A stretch of 64,000 nucleotides of DNA, taken from positions 62,643,001-62,707,000 of the forward strand of contig CM073887.1 of the NCBI GenBank assembly GCA_037176705.1, read 5' to 3'. Shown here in pieces: positions 1-11,062 of this stretch. Source of the DNA: Molossus alvarezi (Eukaryota; Chordata; Mammalia; Chiroptera; Molossidae). The translations under genes and the position numbers were made by a program. The notes below the pieces were generated by a model. That model was not told the DNA's origin. It saw only the letters and a list, made by a program, of their open reading frames with translations, and ran no database searches. Positions within the stretch are counted from its first letter, which is position 1, and each line of letters begins with the position of its first letter.

Positions 1-176
1 GCACGTACTTCGGTTGCAGTTTGTCCCCGGCCCTGGTTGGTCGTGAGGGTGGCAGCCACTCGATGTGTTCCTTCACATCGATGTTTCTCTCTCTCTCTCT
101 TCCTCTCTCTCCCTCCCGCTCTGTCTGAACAAAAAATGGAAAAATGTCCTCGGGTGAGGATAAAAAATAAAAATAA
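1..176 (+). mobile_element. VES SINE, 5' part outside window
   Basis: Starts mid-element (GTACTTCGGTTGCAGTTTGT) and runs through the TC-rich tract to GAGGATAAAAAATAAA; matches other copies in the window. Confidence 0.9.
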
Positions 177-1649
177 AATCCATAAGAACATTTCAAAAAA
201 TAGTTTAAAAAAAAATCCATTCTTCCAGGAAACCCTCCCTGCCCTTACTTAGTTCTGACCCCATGGAGCTGGGAATGTATATATCTGTGGGGCTGGAATC
301 CAGACTGCAAGGCCCTCAGGATCGGATATAGGGGTTGCTGAGTAGATTTGGTGAATGGTGCAGGTCAAAAGAGACACGTCTGAACTCCCCCAGCTTCCCT
401 CAACAACTTCCTCTCAGACTCCCCCAGCTGACTCCCTACCCAGAAATACACGCGCATGCAAATCCAGCCACTGAGTGGACCTGTCTCAGGCCCAGGTGTG
501 AAGGGCCAGCCAAGGAATGTGGGGGTGGAAGACCCATGGTGTGCATATATATTTGTACTCACATGCAAATCCCCACCCCGAGCCGCAGACAGACCAGCAA
601 CCTGTTCTCCAGATGTTGGCATGATCGGAACTGCTGGGGGGAGGTGGTGGTGGCTGCTGAATGTGCCAGGCACGAGGGGGAAGCTGAGGCTTGGGGAAGC
701 CTCTTCTGTGCACCCCCCACACCAATGTCCAGCCAGAAAGAGAGTTTGTGGCATCTGCCAGCAGAGAGGTAGAGAGGTAGACCCATTGACAGTAAATGGA
801 GCAAGGTAGAAGGGTTAGGAGAAATCCAAGAGGACATCTCAGAGGAGGAAGCATGTAATTGGGCCTCAGTGGAGAGATGGATGGGGGCCTGAGCAGATGG
901 AGAGTGGGGTGGGCATTTGAAGCCAAGAGACCGCCCCACCTTTCTTCACACCCTCATACATAGCATTTATTAAGATCAACCATATTCCGACCACTGTGAT
1001 AATCAGGCTTCATTAGAAGTAGAAAGTATAAGTAGAGCAATGGCCACAGAAGACTGGCAAAGTGACTGAGACCTACCATAAGAAGACAGTAGGCCCAGAG
1101 GTTGTATGGTTGTTCTATGAAACCTCAAAGGACAGGAAAGTGCAATGTTATTTAAACTAATTCAGACCTTTGAAAACAATGGGAACTGCCCAGGTCGTTT
1201 TTATAAAACTCCCATCTGTCAAAAGTCCAAAAAGAGTGAAGTACTGACCACGAAAGGGGCAGTGTTAGCCAGGAATTTCAACAAAGACCTGTCTGAAGAG
1301 GTGACATGTGGGCTAAGATCTGAAGCATGAGAAAGAGACAGTCAAGTGAGGGAAGAGTCAGTGGGAAGATCTAGGGGGAGGGTGGTCCTGGTCCTGGCAG
1401 TGAAACTGTAAGGGTCAAAGGTCAGAGTGATCATGAGTTTGGCATTTTGAAAAATATCAAAGACATCTGTATGGCTGGATAGCACAGCAAGGGGGAGAGG
1501 TGAGAAAAATGGTGGTGGGGAGGGTTGTCAGGATTGGGTCATATAGGTATTCGTGGGCTTTACTCTGAGGGCAATGGGAAGCCATGGAGAGTTTGGGGGC
1601 AGGGGAGGGTCAGGATATGATTTTCCCATTTAAAAAATCCCCTTGTGCT

Positions 1650-2235
1650 CTCACGCATTGTTGGTGGGAGGGGAAAGAGGTACTGTGGAAAACTGGCCTT
1701 TACTAAACATGAACATATGTCTATCCTGTGACACAGTGATCACCCAAGAGAAGTGGGTCTGTGTTTTACCACAGGACACAGACAAGAGTGTTCTCAGCAG
1801 CTTCATTTCAGCATAGCCTCAAACTGGAAATGACTCAAATGCCCTCAGTGGGAGAACTGGTAAATCCTTTCTGGTAGATTCTACAATGGACTAATACATT
1901 GCACAGAAAAATGATGCATTTTGCCCCCATGCAACCACACAGGGGAATCTTCCAGACCTGTGCCAATTCAACGGTGCTGGACTTCACACAGGAGACATGC
2001 CACATGAGTTCCTTTACATGAAGCTCCAGAACAGGCAAAACTCACTTAAGGTGATGCATGTCCGCACAGTGACCGCAAGGACAGGTGCCATGACAGGGCA
2101 GCAGGAATCCTAGAGACAGGGGTGTTTTTGTCCCTAGTCCAGGTTCTGGGTACAGAGATGTGCTCAGTTTGTGCAAATGTTAGTTCTACTTGGATGATTT
2201 CTGTAATTTATCTCAATCAAAAAATTTTTTTAAAA
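1650..2235 (+). mobile_element. Diverged L1 3' end
   Basis: GCATTGTTGGTGGGAGGGGA, then TGTGGAAAACTGGCCTTT, then CAGCTTCATTTCAGCATAGC and a TTTATCTCAATCAAAAAA end give the order of an L1 3' region. Strongly decayed. Confidence 0.65.
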
Positions 2236-3779
2236 AGCTCCTGCCTGCCACAGGGAGCAGCTCTGCCCAGGCAGGAGTGAGGTGAAAGGGAGAGGCTGGG
2301 GCAGGTGTCCAGGCAACAGATGAGGGTCCTGAACTGAAGTGGGGATGCAGGTAGGCAGAAGTGCATGGGTCAGTTGTCGACAGAGGGGACAGGACACACT
2401 GGTAGCACACACACCTGGGGTGGGGAAGGACCCAGAGTCCAAGGCCTGAGCACTGTGGAGGGGAAGCACTGGGGGTGTGAAGGAAGATTTTCATGAGTTT
2501 CTGGAGTACCATAACTCTCTGTGGTGAGCACTGTGGTCACTAAGTCAATCAACAAATATCCCTGGGGTCCTTCGGGCCGTGTCTGTTACTTCTCTGGCCT
2601 GGTAACACCTGTAGCTCCTGGTGATGAAGATGGAGGCTGACCCTTTACCCTGGCCTATCCATGAGAAGACTCCATTTTCTCACCTGTGAATGGGAGTAAG
2701 AATCCTTCCACCAGCTAGGGGGAAGCTGATGCACGCAGTGTCTCTCAACCTTGTGTTGTGGCCTCTCAGAGGTCAGAAGGACCAGGCCTTGGAACCGGGG
2801 ATGCTGAATCAGCATGCCACCTTGCAAGACCATGGTGACAAGCACAAGACAGACTTGGTGACATCAAGCCCCTATTTCTTCCCCCATAAAGTGGGTCACA
2901 GAACTGTAGCCTCAAAGGCTTTGTAGTGAGGGTTTGAGAGAAAAGATCAGGAACAAATCAAGTTCCTCTTCTTGGCTCCCATTGGGACTTTAATGGGGGG
3001 ATGAGTGACAGCGTGCTGCCAGACCCCTGAGCCCAGAGGCCACAGCTTGGCGGGGACCCAGGCAGGGAAAGGAGGGTAGGAAAGGAGAAGTGAGAGGCAG
3101 GTGGGTGTTGGGGGGAGGTGAGGGCCCGAAGGGACTCTGTGAAGCGGGGAGGGGGCGCTGCTCCTGGGCCACTGCAGCGAATCAGGCCATTGGCCTGCCT
3201 CACGCAACCCAGGCGGTGGTTTCATCACCTGTTCCCCAAGTACCTCATTACTGGCGACAGGAAGAGCCCCTTGGAAATCTAGGACCTTCCCCCATCTCTT
3301 GAGGGCTCTATTGGTTCTGAACCCAGCTGCCAATGACCCTCCCTCCAGCCAGGCTCTGGGCCTGCCTCCTCCCTGGGACCTGGGAGATGGTGCCTCAGAT
3401 GGGGGCACTGTGGGTGACCTAGGGGCTGGCTCAGCCCACAGCAGGCCCTGGACCCCATACCTGCCCTCAGGGACAAGGTGGGCTCTAGCAGTACCTCTCC
3501 TGTGGCCCCAGTTTCCTCCCTTGGAAAACGGGGAGTCAGGGGTGCCTGAGTTTGGTGCGGCTAGATGCTATTTTCCTTCTTCCCCTGTCACTGGGTCCTG
3601 ACCTTGGGGTTACTGCTCCTCAGCCAGAGTGGGGGGCACTCAGCTCAGAGTGAGGGCCCCGGGCAGACTGAGGAAGGCTGGGGGACAGCGAGTAGAGAGA
3701 AAGCCTATGTCTCATATGGTCTGATTGGGCAGGGGTAGGGAGATTCCCCTAAATAAATGCAGAGCCCCAGGTGCCTAAA

Positions 3780-4110
3780 AAAAATCCACAGGTGCCTAAA
3801 TGAAGCCCCCAGAAACATGCATCACCCAACACATATGGATCCTGCATACAAAATACCCCAAAACATGAAGTCCACAATACATGCAGACTCCCCACACCCA
3901 CATAGCTCTCCAAATACTCATATCCCCAAACACAGATCCCTCAACACACACATAGCCTTCAACGCATGCTGATCCCCCAAATGCACACAGATCCCCAAAT
4001 ACATGCAGACACCCCAAACACACCAGGCTTCCTAACAACATGCAGACTCTTGGAGCTCCCCAAACATATGCAGACTCCATGCTGTTCCCCATTACTTTCA
4101 GGCCCCCAGA
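3780..4110. repeat. Degenerate CA-rich minisatellite-like tract
   Basis: Irregular repetition of ACATGCAGACTCCCCAAA-like units across about 330 bases; strongly A/C-biased on the plus strand. Confidence 0.6.
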
Positions 4111-4433
4111 CACAGGTAGGGCCCTATACCTACAGTGGTTCCATCCACTCTCTGGCTTCCTGAGCCATGATAGTCAGTACCCTCCAAAGGAGCTGGGGGC
4201 TTGAAGGTGGGGTGTGTCACCCATATGCAGCTCTGAATTCTAGAAACCCAGAATGTTCTAGCTGGAAATGTCCCTTTGGGGGTCCCTTTGTTCCTAGCTC
4301 CCTCTGGCACCCATGGGGAAACTGAGACCCATTGGGGAACTCTCAGACCCACCCTCATAGACTCCCCTCCCCAGGCCTGCTCCCGGGAGGACCCACTGTG
4401 GCTATGCACTGAGAGGTCAGGGCTGCAGCTCTG

Positions 4434-4530
4434 GGCCTGGCCAGACCAGGGTTCAAATCCTGGTTCTACCACACACTCATTGCCTGAAGTGCTCCGAGAC
4501 TCAGTTTCCCTGTTTGTACAATGGGCCTCT
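4434..4530 (+). repeat. MIR fragment
   Basis: GGGTTCAAATCCTGGTTCTA plus CTCAGTTTCCCTGTTTGTAC, the MIR core and tail. Confidence 0.7.
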
Positions 4531-7500
4531 GCAAGCTCCCTCTGCACCCCACCTTATTCACCCTCTTGGCGATGCCTCAAGTATCAGCAAATTCCCAGAC
4601 CACCTCTGTTCCTTCCCAGGCACCTGACACACCAACCTCAGACAGTCCTTCTACTCTCCCAAAGCCCAGGCTAGGCCCTCCCCCTGCAATACCAGGTCTG
4701 AGGAGCTGTCCTTTCAAGGCCAGACAGAAACCCCTGTTTCTGGAAGTACCGGTTTCCCCAGGAAGGATCTGTCTCTCCCTGGATATTTTCTGTGCTGCTT
4801 TGTTGTTTTCTTTGATAATCATGTTGCCACCTGAGGACGTCTACTCTGTGAGGGCAAGGAGGACCTCCTTAGCACTGGACACACAGTAGGCCTAGTTGCC
4901 CTTCCTAAATGAACGAACAAACGATGGCTTAACAAATGGAAGAAACATTGGCAGCTGGTTCAGTTTTCTTTTAAACATCTCATGACCCACAAAACACAGT
5001 TGAGGCTCCCATCTGGCCCACAGGCCGCCAGTTTGAAACCCCTGCTCTAAAGAGCCAACAGCATAACAGCGTTCCTCTCAACCAAGAGACTGACACTCCG
5101 AAGGTCCCATTGCCACATAGAAACCATGTCCTGAGGATGTGCAGCTCTGACCTGTCATGTGCTCACCTGCCACTGAGGCCAGTTTCTCTACACAGACAAT
5201 GCAAACAAAGGTCCACTGCCCCATTTGATCTCCCAAGAGACTTGGGATCCTGACTGCTGGGGTTGGAGATACTCTACATTCAGAGCCCAACCCTGCTGTC
5301 CAGGGCAGACTGGAGTCCAGGGCTACCCAAGGCTCCCAGCAAGGTCCCTGAAGCCACAGTGCAGCTGCAGGAACGACCCAAGGTTTCCCTCTTTGTTCCA
5401 GAGAAAGATCTCCCCATGGAGCCCCAGAAATTCATCCCCAGAGGCCCAGGCCTCCCTGTTTGGGAAATTAGCACATCTGTCAATGCTGGGCAGAAGGACT
5501 CGGCCCACAGCCCCCACAGACCCAAGACACAGTCAGCAGAGACTCCAAGACAGGGCCTTGGGGCACCCCTGGTTCCCCCTTTATTCCCTGCAAAATGTCT
5601 GGGAGCCAACCAGGTGCCGGGGACAAATGGGCAGGGAGAGGACAGAGCCAGCTTGACTTCCCCCATTGCCTAGTCTTATGGGAGAGGTAACAACAGACAT
5701 ATAACTGTGTCAAGGACAGAGGCCTTCAAGGAAGAAATTCAAGAAGTGGAGGCAGTGGGGTATGTGGTAGAAGGAGCTGCTTTGAACAGAGGGGCCAGAG
5801 GGCTTTTCTGAAAAGGAGGGGTGGGGGCTCGAGGATGAGAGAACATCAGCTATATAGGGATGTGAGGGAGAGATTACCTGACGGAAGGAATGATAGGTGC
5901 AAAGGCCCTGAGGTGGGAACATGCTGGGCAGGTTCCATACCCGGGGGAAGTTGGTGTGGCTGGGACAGGGTGAGTGAGGGGCAGATGGAGACTAAGGAGG
6001 GTAGGAAGACTGCAGTGGGCCTGGGGGATCAGGGTGGGAAGGTGGACTATAGAGCAATGGGGAAGCCATAAAGGGTGCGTGAGCAGGGGAGGGCTGTGAT
6101 CTGATTCAGGATTTTCAGCAGAACCAGTGGCTGCAGTGGGGAGAAGCCTTATCTGGGCAGGAGGTTGGGACAGCATCCAACAGGGGGCCATGGGAGCTGT
6201 GAGTGTGGAAAGTGGACAGTGTAGTTCCATGCCCACAGCAATGGCTCATTATGCCAACCAGCCTTGATTGCTCCCTTTCTTGACCTTGGGTGAACCTGAG
6301 CCTGGAGAACAGAACAGGGAAGCCAATGGATCTGAGGCCTCCTTGGCCCCTGATGGAGGGTGGGGTGAGATGGACCTGGATGGGGCACCTCTGCTTGATC
6401 ACAGTTCAGATGCCACCTCAGGCCTGGTGCCACGGGCCACCTCATTTACACACAGGGCCCACCTAACCCACAGACAGCCCAGTGAAGTACATACAGCTGC
6501 CCCATTTTACCCAGGATAAAGCGGGCTTCTTTCTAGGGCCACACATCAAGATCCCCCAGATCCTTACTCAAGCCCGGGCTTGTACCCCAGGGTCGTTCTG
6601 TGGACATCCAGTCTGGGAAGTGGGCCTGGGCACTGTTGTGGCTCAAGACACTTGTTCTTGAGCCGGGAGCGGGGGGCAACCTCACAAGCCCCCATGATAT
6701 ATGCCCAGAAACCCTTTTGGGGGATCAGAAATGGGACCCAACCTCTGTATGTACCCTATGGGTATTCAGGGACTGGGGTTGGGGTGAGCTCTCCCGTCCC
6801 AAATGGTACCCCAAGCATATGGTAAATCCTTTTCAAAAAATGACATCTGCCTCCAGGTGTACGTGCCTCAAATATTCCAGAAGGCCAAACCCCCAACATG
6901 TGTATATTTATTGCATCTGAGTTGGGGTGATAAGTGATTTTAATTCCCTTTCTCCTCTTAATTTGCATTTTCCAGATGTCTGCTTGGTTGGGTAATGACT
7001 TAATGAAATAAATCATTAGTTGGAGACGGGAAGTAAGATGAAGCTCAACTTGCTCAGGTCACAAGAGTGGCCATGGAGCTCAGCGAGGGGCAGCAACCTG
7101 TCTGAAGCTACACAGAGAGCTGGAGCCCCTGGCGTTTGTTCTCTTAGAGGGCCCCATCCTTTCTCTGAGGTGCCTGAGTGTCTGTACCTGGCCTCAGTCT
7201 TCCCTCCTGCAAAGTGAGAACTTCAGACCAGATAATCAGTTTCAATCTCACTAGGTAAGACTGCAGGGCCCTAAATTTCATTCTCAGGAAGCCAAGATTC
7301 ACTCCTCAGCTCAGATAGTTGGTGGGAGGCAGGCATGGAACAGGAGAGGGTGAGGCTGACTTCAAACTCCACACACCAGTCCTTCCAAGTCCAGCTACGT
7401 TTTTGAACCTAGTTCCTTCACCCCAAGAGTCTGAGAGTTCTTGTACCCAGGCACCAAAGGTTCAGAGGTCCTGACATTCCCCAATGAGGATTTCTCGGTC

Positions 7501-7989
7501 AGGCTAGGCAGGAGGCCTCAGCTATTTCAGACTTCTTAGGTCTGTAGCCGGGTACTGGGGGTGGCCAGGGACCCCAGTTGCTGACCAACATCTGCAGCCC
7601 TGGATTCAGAAAGGTGGAGAGAGGGGAACCATGACCGTGAAAGTAACAGCTACCAGTTTGTCATGTGCTCAGTATTGTTCCTGTACTCATGTACCAGATG
7701 GGGACACCGAGGCACAGGGATGGTGGTAGCCCCCTTCAAGGCAGCTGTGACCCACCACCCCAGGGCTCCATGCCCACCACATGGGCACCCATGGGTCCAG
7801 CAGAGACCCCACATTTGTTGCATGAGGCTTAGACACCATGGAGTAGGTGAGGGTCACAGCAGTCACAGGCACACAGAGATGGTCACGCCACATGTAGGTC
7901 TGGGGCTATGACTCATGAGGGTACACCCACAGCAGGAAGGCACAGGGTTATGCATAGGAGCCTCAAGGGTACGAAAAGGGGTACACTTC

Positions 7990-8360
7990 AGGACAGGAGG
8001 ACACTGCAGCCCATACACCAGACACACAGCTCACAGGTACACAACAGGAGCTCATGGCACCACAACTTTGGACACACAACTCCTCCCTAACTGACATCAA
8101 AACCCTCAGACACATGCCCTTTAGACACACAAACTCTCAGAAACACAACCCTAAGACTCATACCCTTCTCCGACACAACCTGCCCCTCAGGCTCACACAC
8201 CCCTCGGAGGCACACCTCTTGGGCAGACACACCTCAGACACACATCCCTTGGATTCACATCGCTCAGACTCACACCCTTTGTACCCACAACCCCTCGGGC
8301 TCACCGTCTTAGGACTCATCTTAGACACAACTTTTGAAGCACAGCCCTACACTCAGACCT
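7990..8360. repeat. Degenerate CA-rich tract beside the candidate MEF2B promoter
   Basis: Irregular CAGACACACA and CAGACTCACACCC units, A/C-biased on the plus strand, ending just left of the CpG-rich patch. Confidence 0.6.
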
Positions 8361-8431
8361 GCAAAACCAGCCCAGTCCACAGATGACATTCAAAGGACAC
8401 CGCAGGAGCCTCATCCCTACGCCACACGCAC

Positions 8432-8660
8432 CTGCTCCGCCTGGACCCTCGGACGCCGTGCACAGATCTGCAGCCACCGCACGGAGTGTCCAGCGCTCCG
8501 CAGCCACAGGTGCCTTTAGAGCGGGCGGCTCTCGCCCCGGGAGCTGATTGGGCAGGACGGTGTAATTTGCATAGAGGGCGGGTACTTGGGCATGGCCCCG
8601 CCCCAGGACTTCGGGGCAGGGGCTCAGACTGGGAAAGTCGCTGAAGATGCTTTTAATGAG
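8432..8660 (-). promoter_or_regulatory. MEF2B: Candidate MEF2B promoter and noncoding first exon
   Basis: An isolated CpG-rich patch. On the minus strand a probable exon ends GGAGCAG|GTGCGT at 8432/8431. Upstream of it (higher coordinates) sit a CCAAT box (8551-8547), an octamer ATTTGCAT (8565-8572) and GC boxes near 8600. In human, MEF2B lies immediately beyond BORCS8, is on the same strand, and has a distant noncoding first exon. The identity is inferred from synteny; the MADS-box coding exons would lie left of the window. Confidence 0.45.
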
Positions 8661-9401
8661 GAAGAGGGACAGGAAGGGGTTGGATCAGACCCACCAGATT
8701 TTCCCCGCCTGCACTGGGCCCGCCTGACCCTACTGTGACCCTGATCCTAATTTGGACCCTTGTCTCTAACCACTGCCAGCCTCAACACTGGACTTCCTCT
8801 ATCCTGAGTGAAATATAACTGTCCCTGATGGCCTCAGAGACTGAGCCCTTCTCAAAGCCAACATGGAACCTTGCTCTCACCCAAATGGAGAGACTGCAGA
8901 AAGGGGCTCCGGAGTCACCTGTGTGACCCAGCCCATCTACAGGAGGGTGGCAGACCCCTCTTCCACTTCAAAGGTCAGCTAATGGGGGGCTTGCATGACT
9001 GGGCCCCAGCCCAGACCTCTAAATCGACATCTTCCCCAGGATCCCAGCACTACCCAGCACAGGGCCAGGTCCTGATGGGTGTCAGAGGAGAGTTGGTGAG
9101 TGAATCAATGTGAAAATAATTACGGGATGAAGATAACATTGAACTGTGTGATCCTGGAGAAGCCCCCAGTCTGGAGGAGGCAGAGCAGCCACCACCACTC
9201 CTCCAGCCCTGTGGGGTCAGGACGTTAGGAAACACTTCCCAGAAGAGGGGACATTTTTACTGGGCCTTGAAGCCTGAGTAGAAGTTTGACACTGGGAGAA
9301 GTTTTCTAAGAGGAACAGCCCTTGCAAAGGTGCAGAAGAGTACAATGTTGTTTGGTTGGAGAGATGAGGGAGATGAAGCCAGAGCAAGAGTAAATGGGAT
9401 T

Positions 9402-9612
9402 AGGCCTGGCCAGTGTGGCTCAGTGGTTGAGCGTCAACCCATGCCCCAAGAGGTTGCCGGTTCAATTCCCGGTCAGGGCACATGCCCAGGTTGTGGGCCC
9501 AATCCCCAGTGGGGGGCATGCAGGAGGCAGCCAATTGATGTTCTCTCTCATCAGTTTCTATCTCTCTGTCTTTCCCTTCCTCTTTCTCTAAAATCAATAA
9601 AGAAAAAAAAAA
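9402..9612 (+). mobile_element. VES SINE (AATCAATAAA-tail type)
   Basis: tRNA-like head GGCCTGGCCAGTGTGGCTCA with B-box-like GGTTCAATTCC, TC-rich tract and AATCAATAAAGAAA tail; near-perfect 15-bp target duplication AGAGTARATGGGATT on both sides. Confidence 0.95.
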
Positions 9613-10740
9613 AGAGTAGATGGGATTGGGAATCCAGGGAGAGGTTGGGAGATGGAAAGGAGGTGGTCAATTTGGGGCAGATAAATGGAGTGCAGGTGGG
9701 TTACATGGCTGCCTCATGTCTACTTTCTCAGAAGACAACGGGAGATGGCTGCACACCTCAACTCAGGGATAAGCATGTGGAGCTATCATGTGCAGGGGAC
9801 ACTAAGACAGGGAACAAGCAGGCTTGTGCTTCTTCCCATGTCTCATTTTACCCATCTGTTACATAGGCAATTTGGACCCCTAGCCTGGGCACCCCTAGCC
9901 TCTTTGGACATAAAAACTAGGATTCACACTGTCATAAGGTAGGGGTCAGGGGTCCTGCCTCCCTTACCCCTACCACTGCCCTTCAGTGTCCAATGTCAGA
10001 CACTCAGGTGTCCCAAGGACACACCACGGCTCAGGCCAGTCTGGGGGCTTCTGTCTCCATGCTTGAGGAGCATGGAGGTGGCTGGGGAGCTCCAGGCCCC
10101 ATGAGGGACACTCTGTTTACCTGCGGCAACCTGCTATCTCTGATGCAACAGGCAGGCTCTGGTTACATAAGGGCGGCAGCTGGAGCAGCTCTGGGAGCAG
10201 CTGGGGCATGGTGGGAAGGGTGGGCTGAGCTGAGGTGGCTGGGGCTTCCTCCTCTACTCATTTATCCCCTGCCCCCTCCCACCACTGAGGCTCCCTTCTG
10301 TGTTCCTGCCCCCCATGTCATCTTCTGTCATTCATATCCTATTTCCTACAATGGCCCCTCCTTTCCCCCCTCACCCCTGTTCCTATCCTATACTCTCCCC
10401 ATCATTGACTGTGTCACTCTTTGTGGACCCCTTACCCCCACTGGGACAGTCAAAATTCTTGACCTCAGTCTTTTCAGATGAGGGGATACCTTAGTTGCTG
10501 GAGTAAGATGCTGGAGGATAGAGGGATGGGGTAGGGGTAGAAGGGGGTGGAGAGGGACAGAGGTAAGCGTTCTGGAAAGAGGGACTGAAGATGGGGAGAG
10601 AGGGGTAGGAGGGTGGTGAGCTGAAAAAGTCACTTCCCTCAAGTCCCCTTTTTCCAGATCCTCTCCCACATTGTCAGTAGGGGAAGCACTGAAGGCCTCT
10701 CCATGGCAGGAACAGAGTGGTCCAGCAGGTAGAGCCTCAG

Positions 10741-10845
10741 GTTAAAGAACCCTGCATCCCCATCTCAGCTCAATGCCCACTTCCTATGTGACCTCAGGCC
10801 AGTCACTTCACCCCTTTGAGCCTGTTTGTTCATATGAAAAGTTGG
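10741..10845 (+). repeat. MIR fragment
   Basis: TATGTGACCTCAGGCCAGTC and CACTTCACCCCTTTGAGCCT resemble the MIR core; cut by the SINE at 10851. Confidence 0.65.
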
Positions 10846-10850
10846 GACAG

Positions 10851-11062
10851 CCCAGCCAGTGTGGCTCAGTGGTTGAGAGTGGATCCGTGCACCAAGAGGT
10901 CACTGGTTCAATTCCCAGTCAGGACACATGCTGTGGTATGGGCCTGGTCCTCAGTGGGGGCCATGCAGGAGGTGGCCAACCCATGTTCTCTCTCATCGAT
11001 GTTTCTGTCTCGCTCTCCCTCCCTCTCTCTTTATAATCAATAAAGAAAAAAAATTTTTTTTT
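10851..11062 (+). mobile_element. VES SINE
   Basis: CCCAGCCAGTGTGGCTCAGT head to ATCAATAAAGAAAAAA tail, inserted just after a MIR fragment; flanked by imperfect AAAGTKGGGACA repeats. Confidence 0.92.

Larger units (their letters stand above)
177..8431. other. Noncoding stretch, probable MEF2B intron 1
   Basis: No convincing coding exon on either strand. It holds an old L1 3' end (about 1650-2235), copies of a recurring unnamed repeat (about 1380-1640 and 5840-6130), a MIR (4434-4530) and two degenerate CA-rich tracts (3780-4110 and 7990-8360). The open frames here are short, lack splice context and match nothing I know. Confidence 0.5.

Noticed and set aside
335..939. Overlapping open frames of 117-146 codons on both strands
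   Set aside because: Mutually overlapping, low-complexity translations without known motifs; no promoter or splice pattern supports them.
9402..9612. tRNA-gene-like A and B boxes
   Set aside because: They belong to VES SINE heads with TC-rich bodies and target duplications, as do the similar boxes elsewhere; no intact tRNA cloverleaf gene was found.
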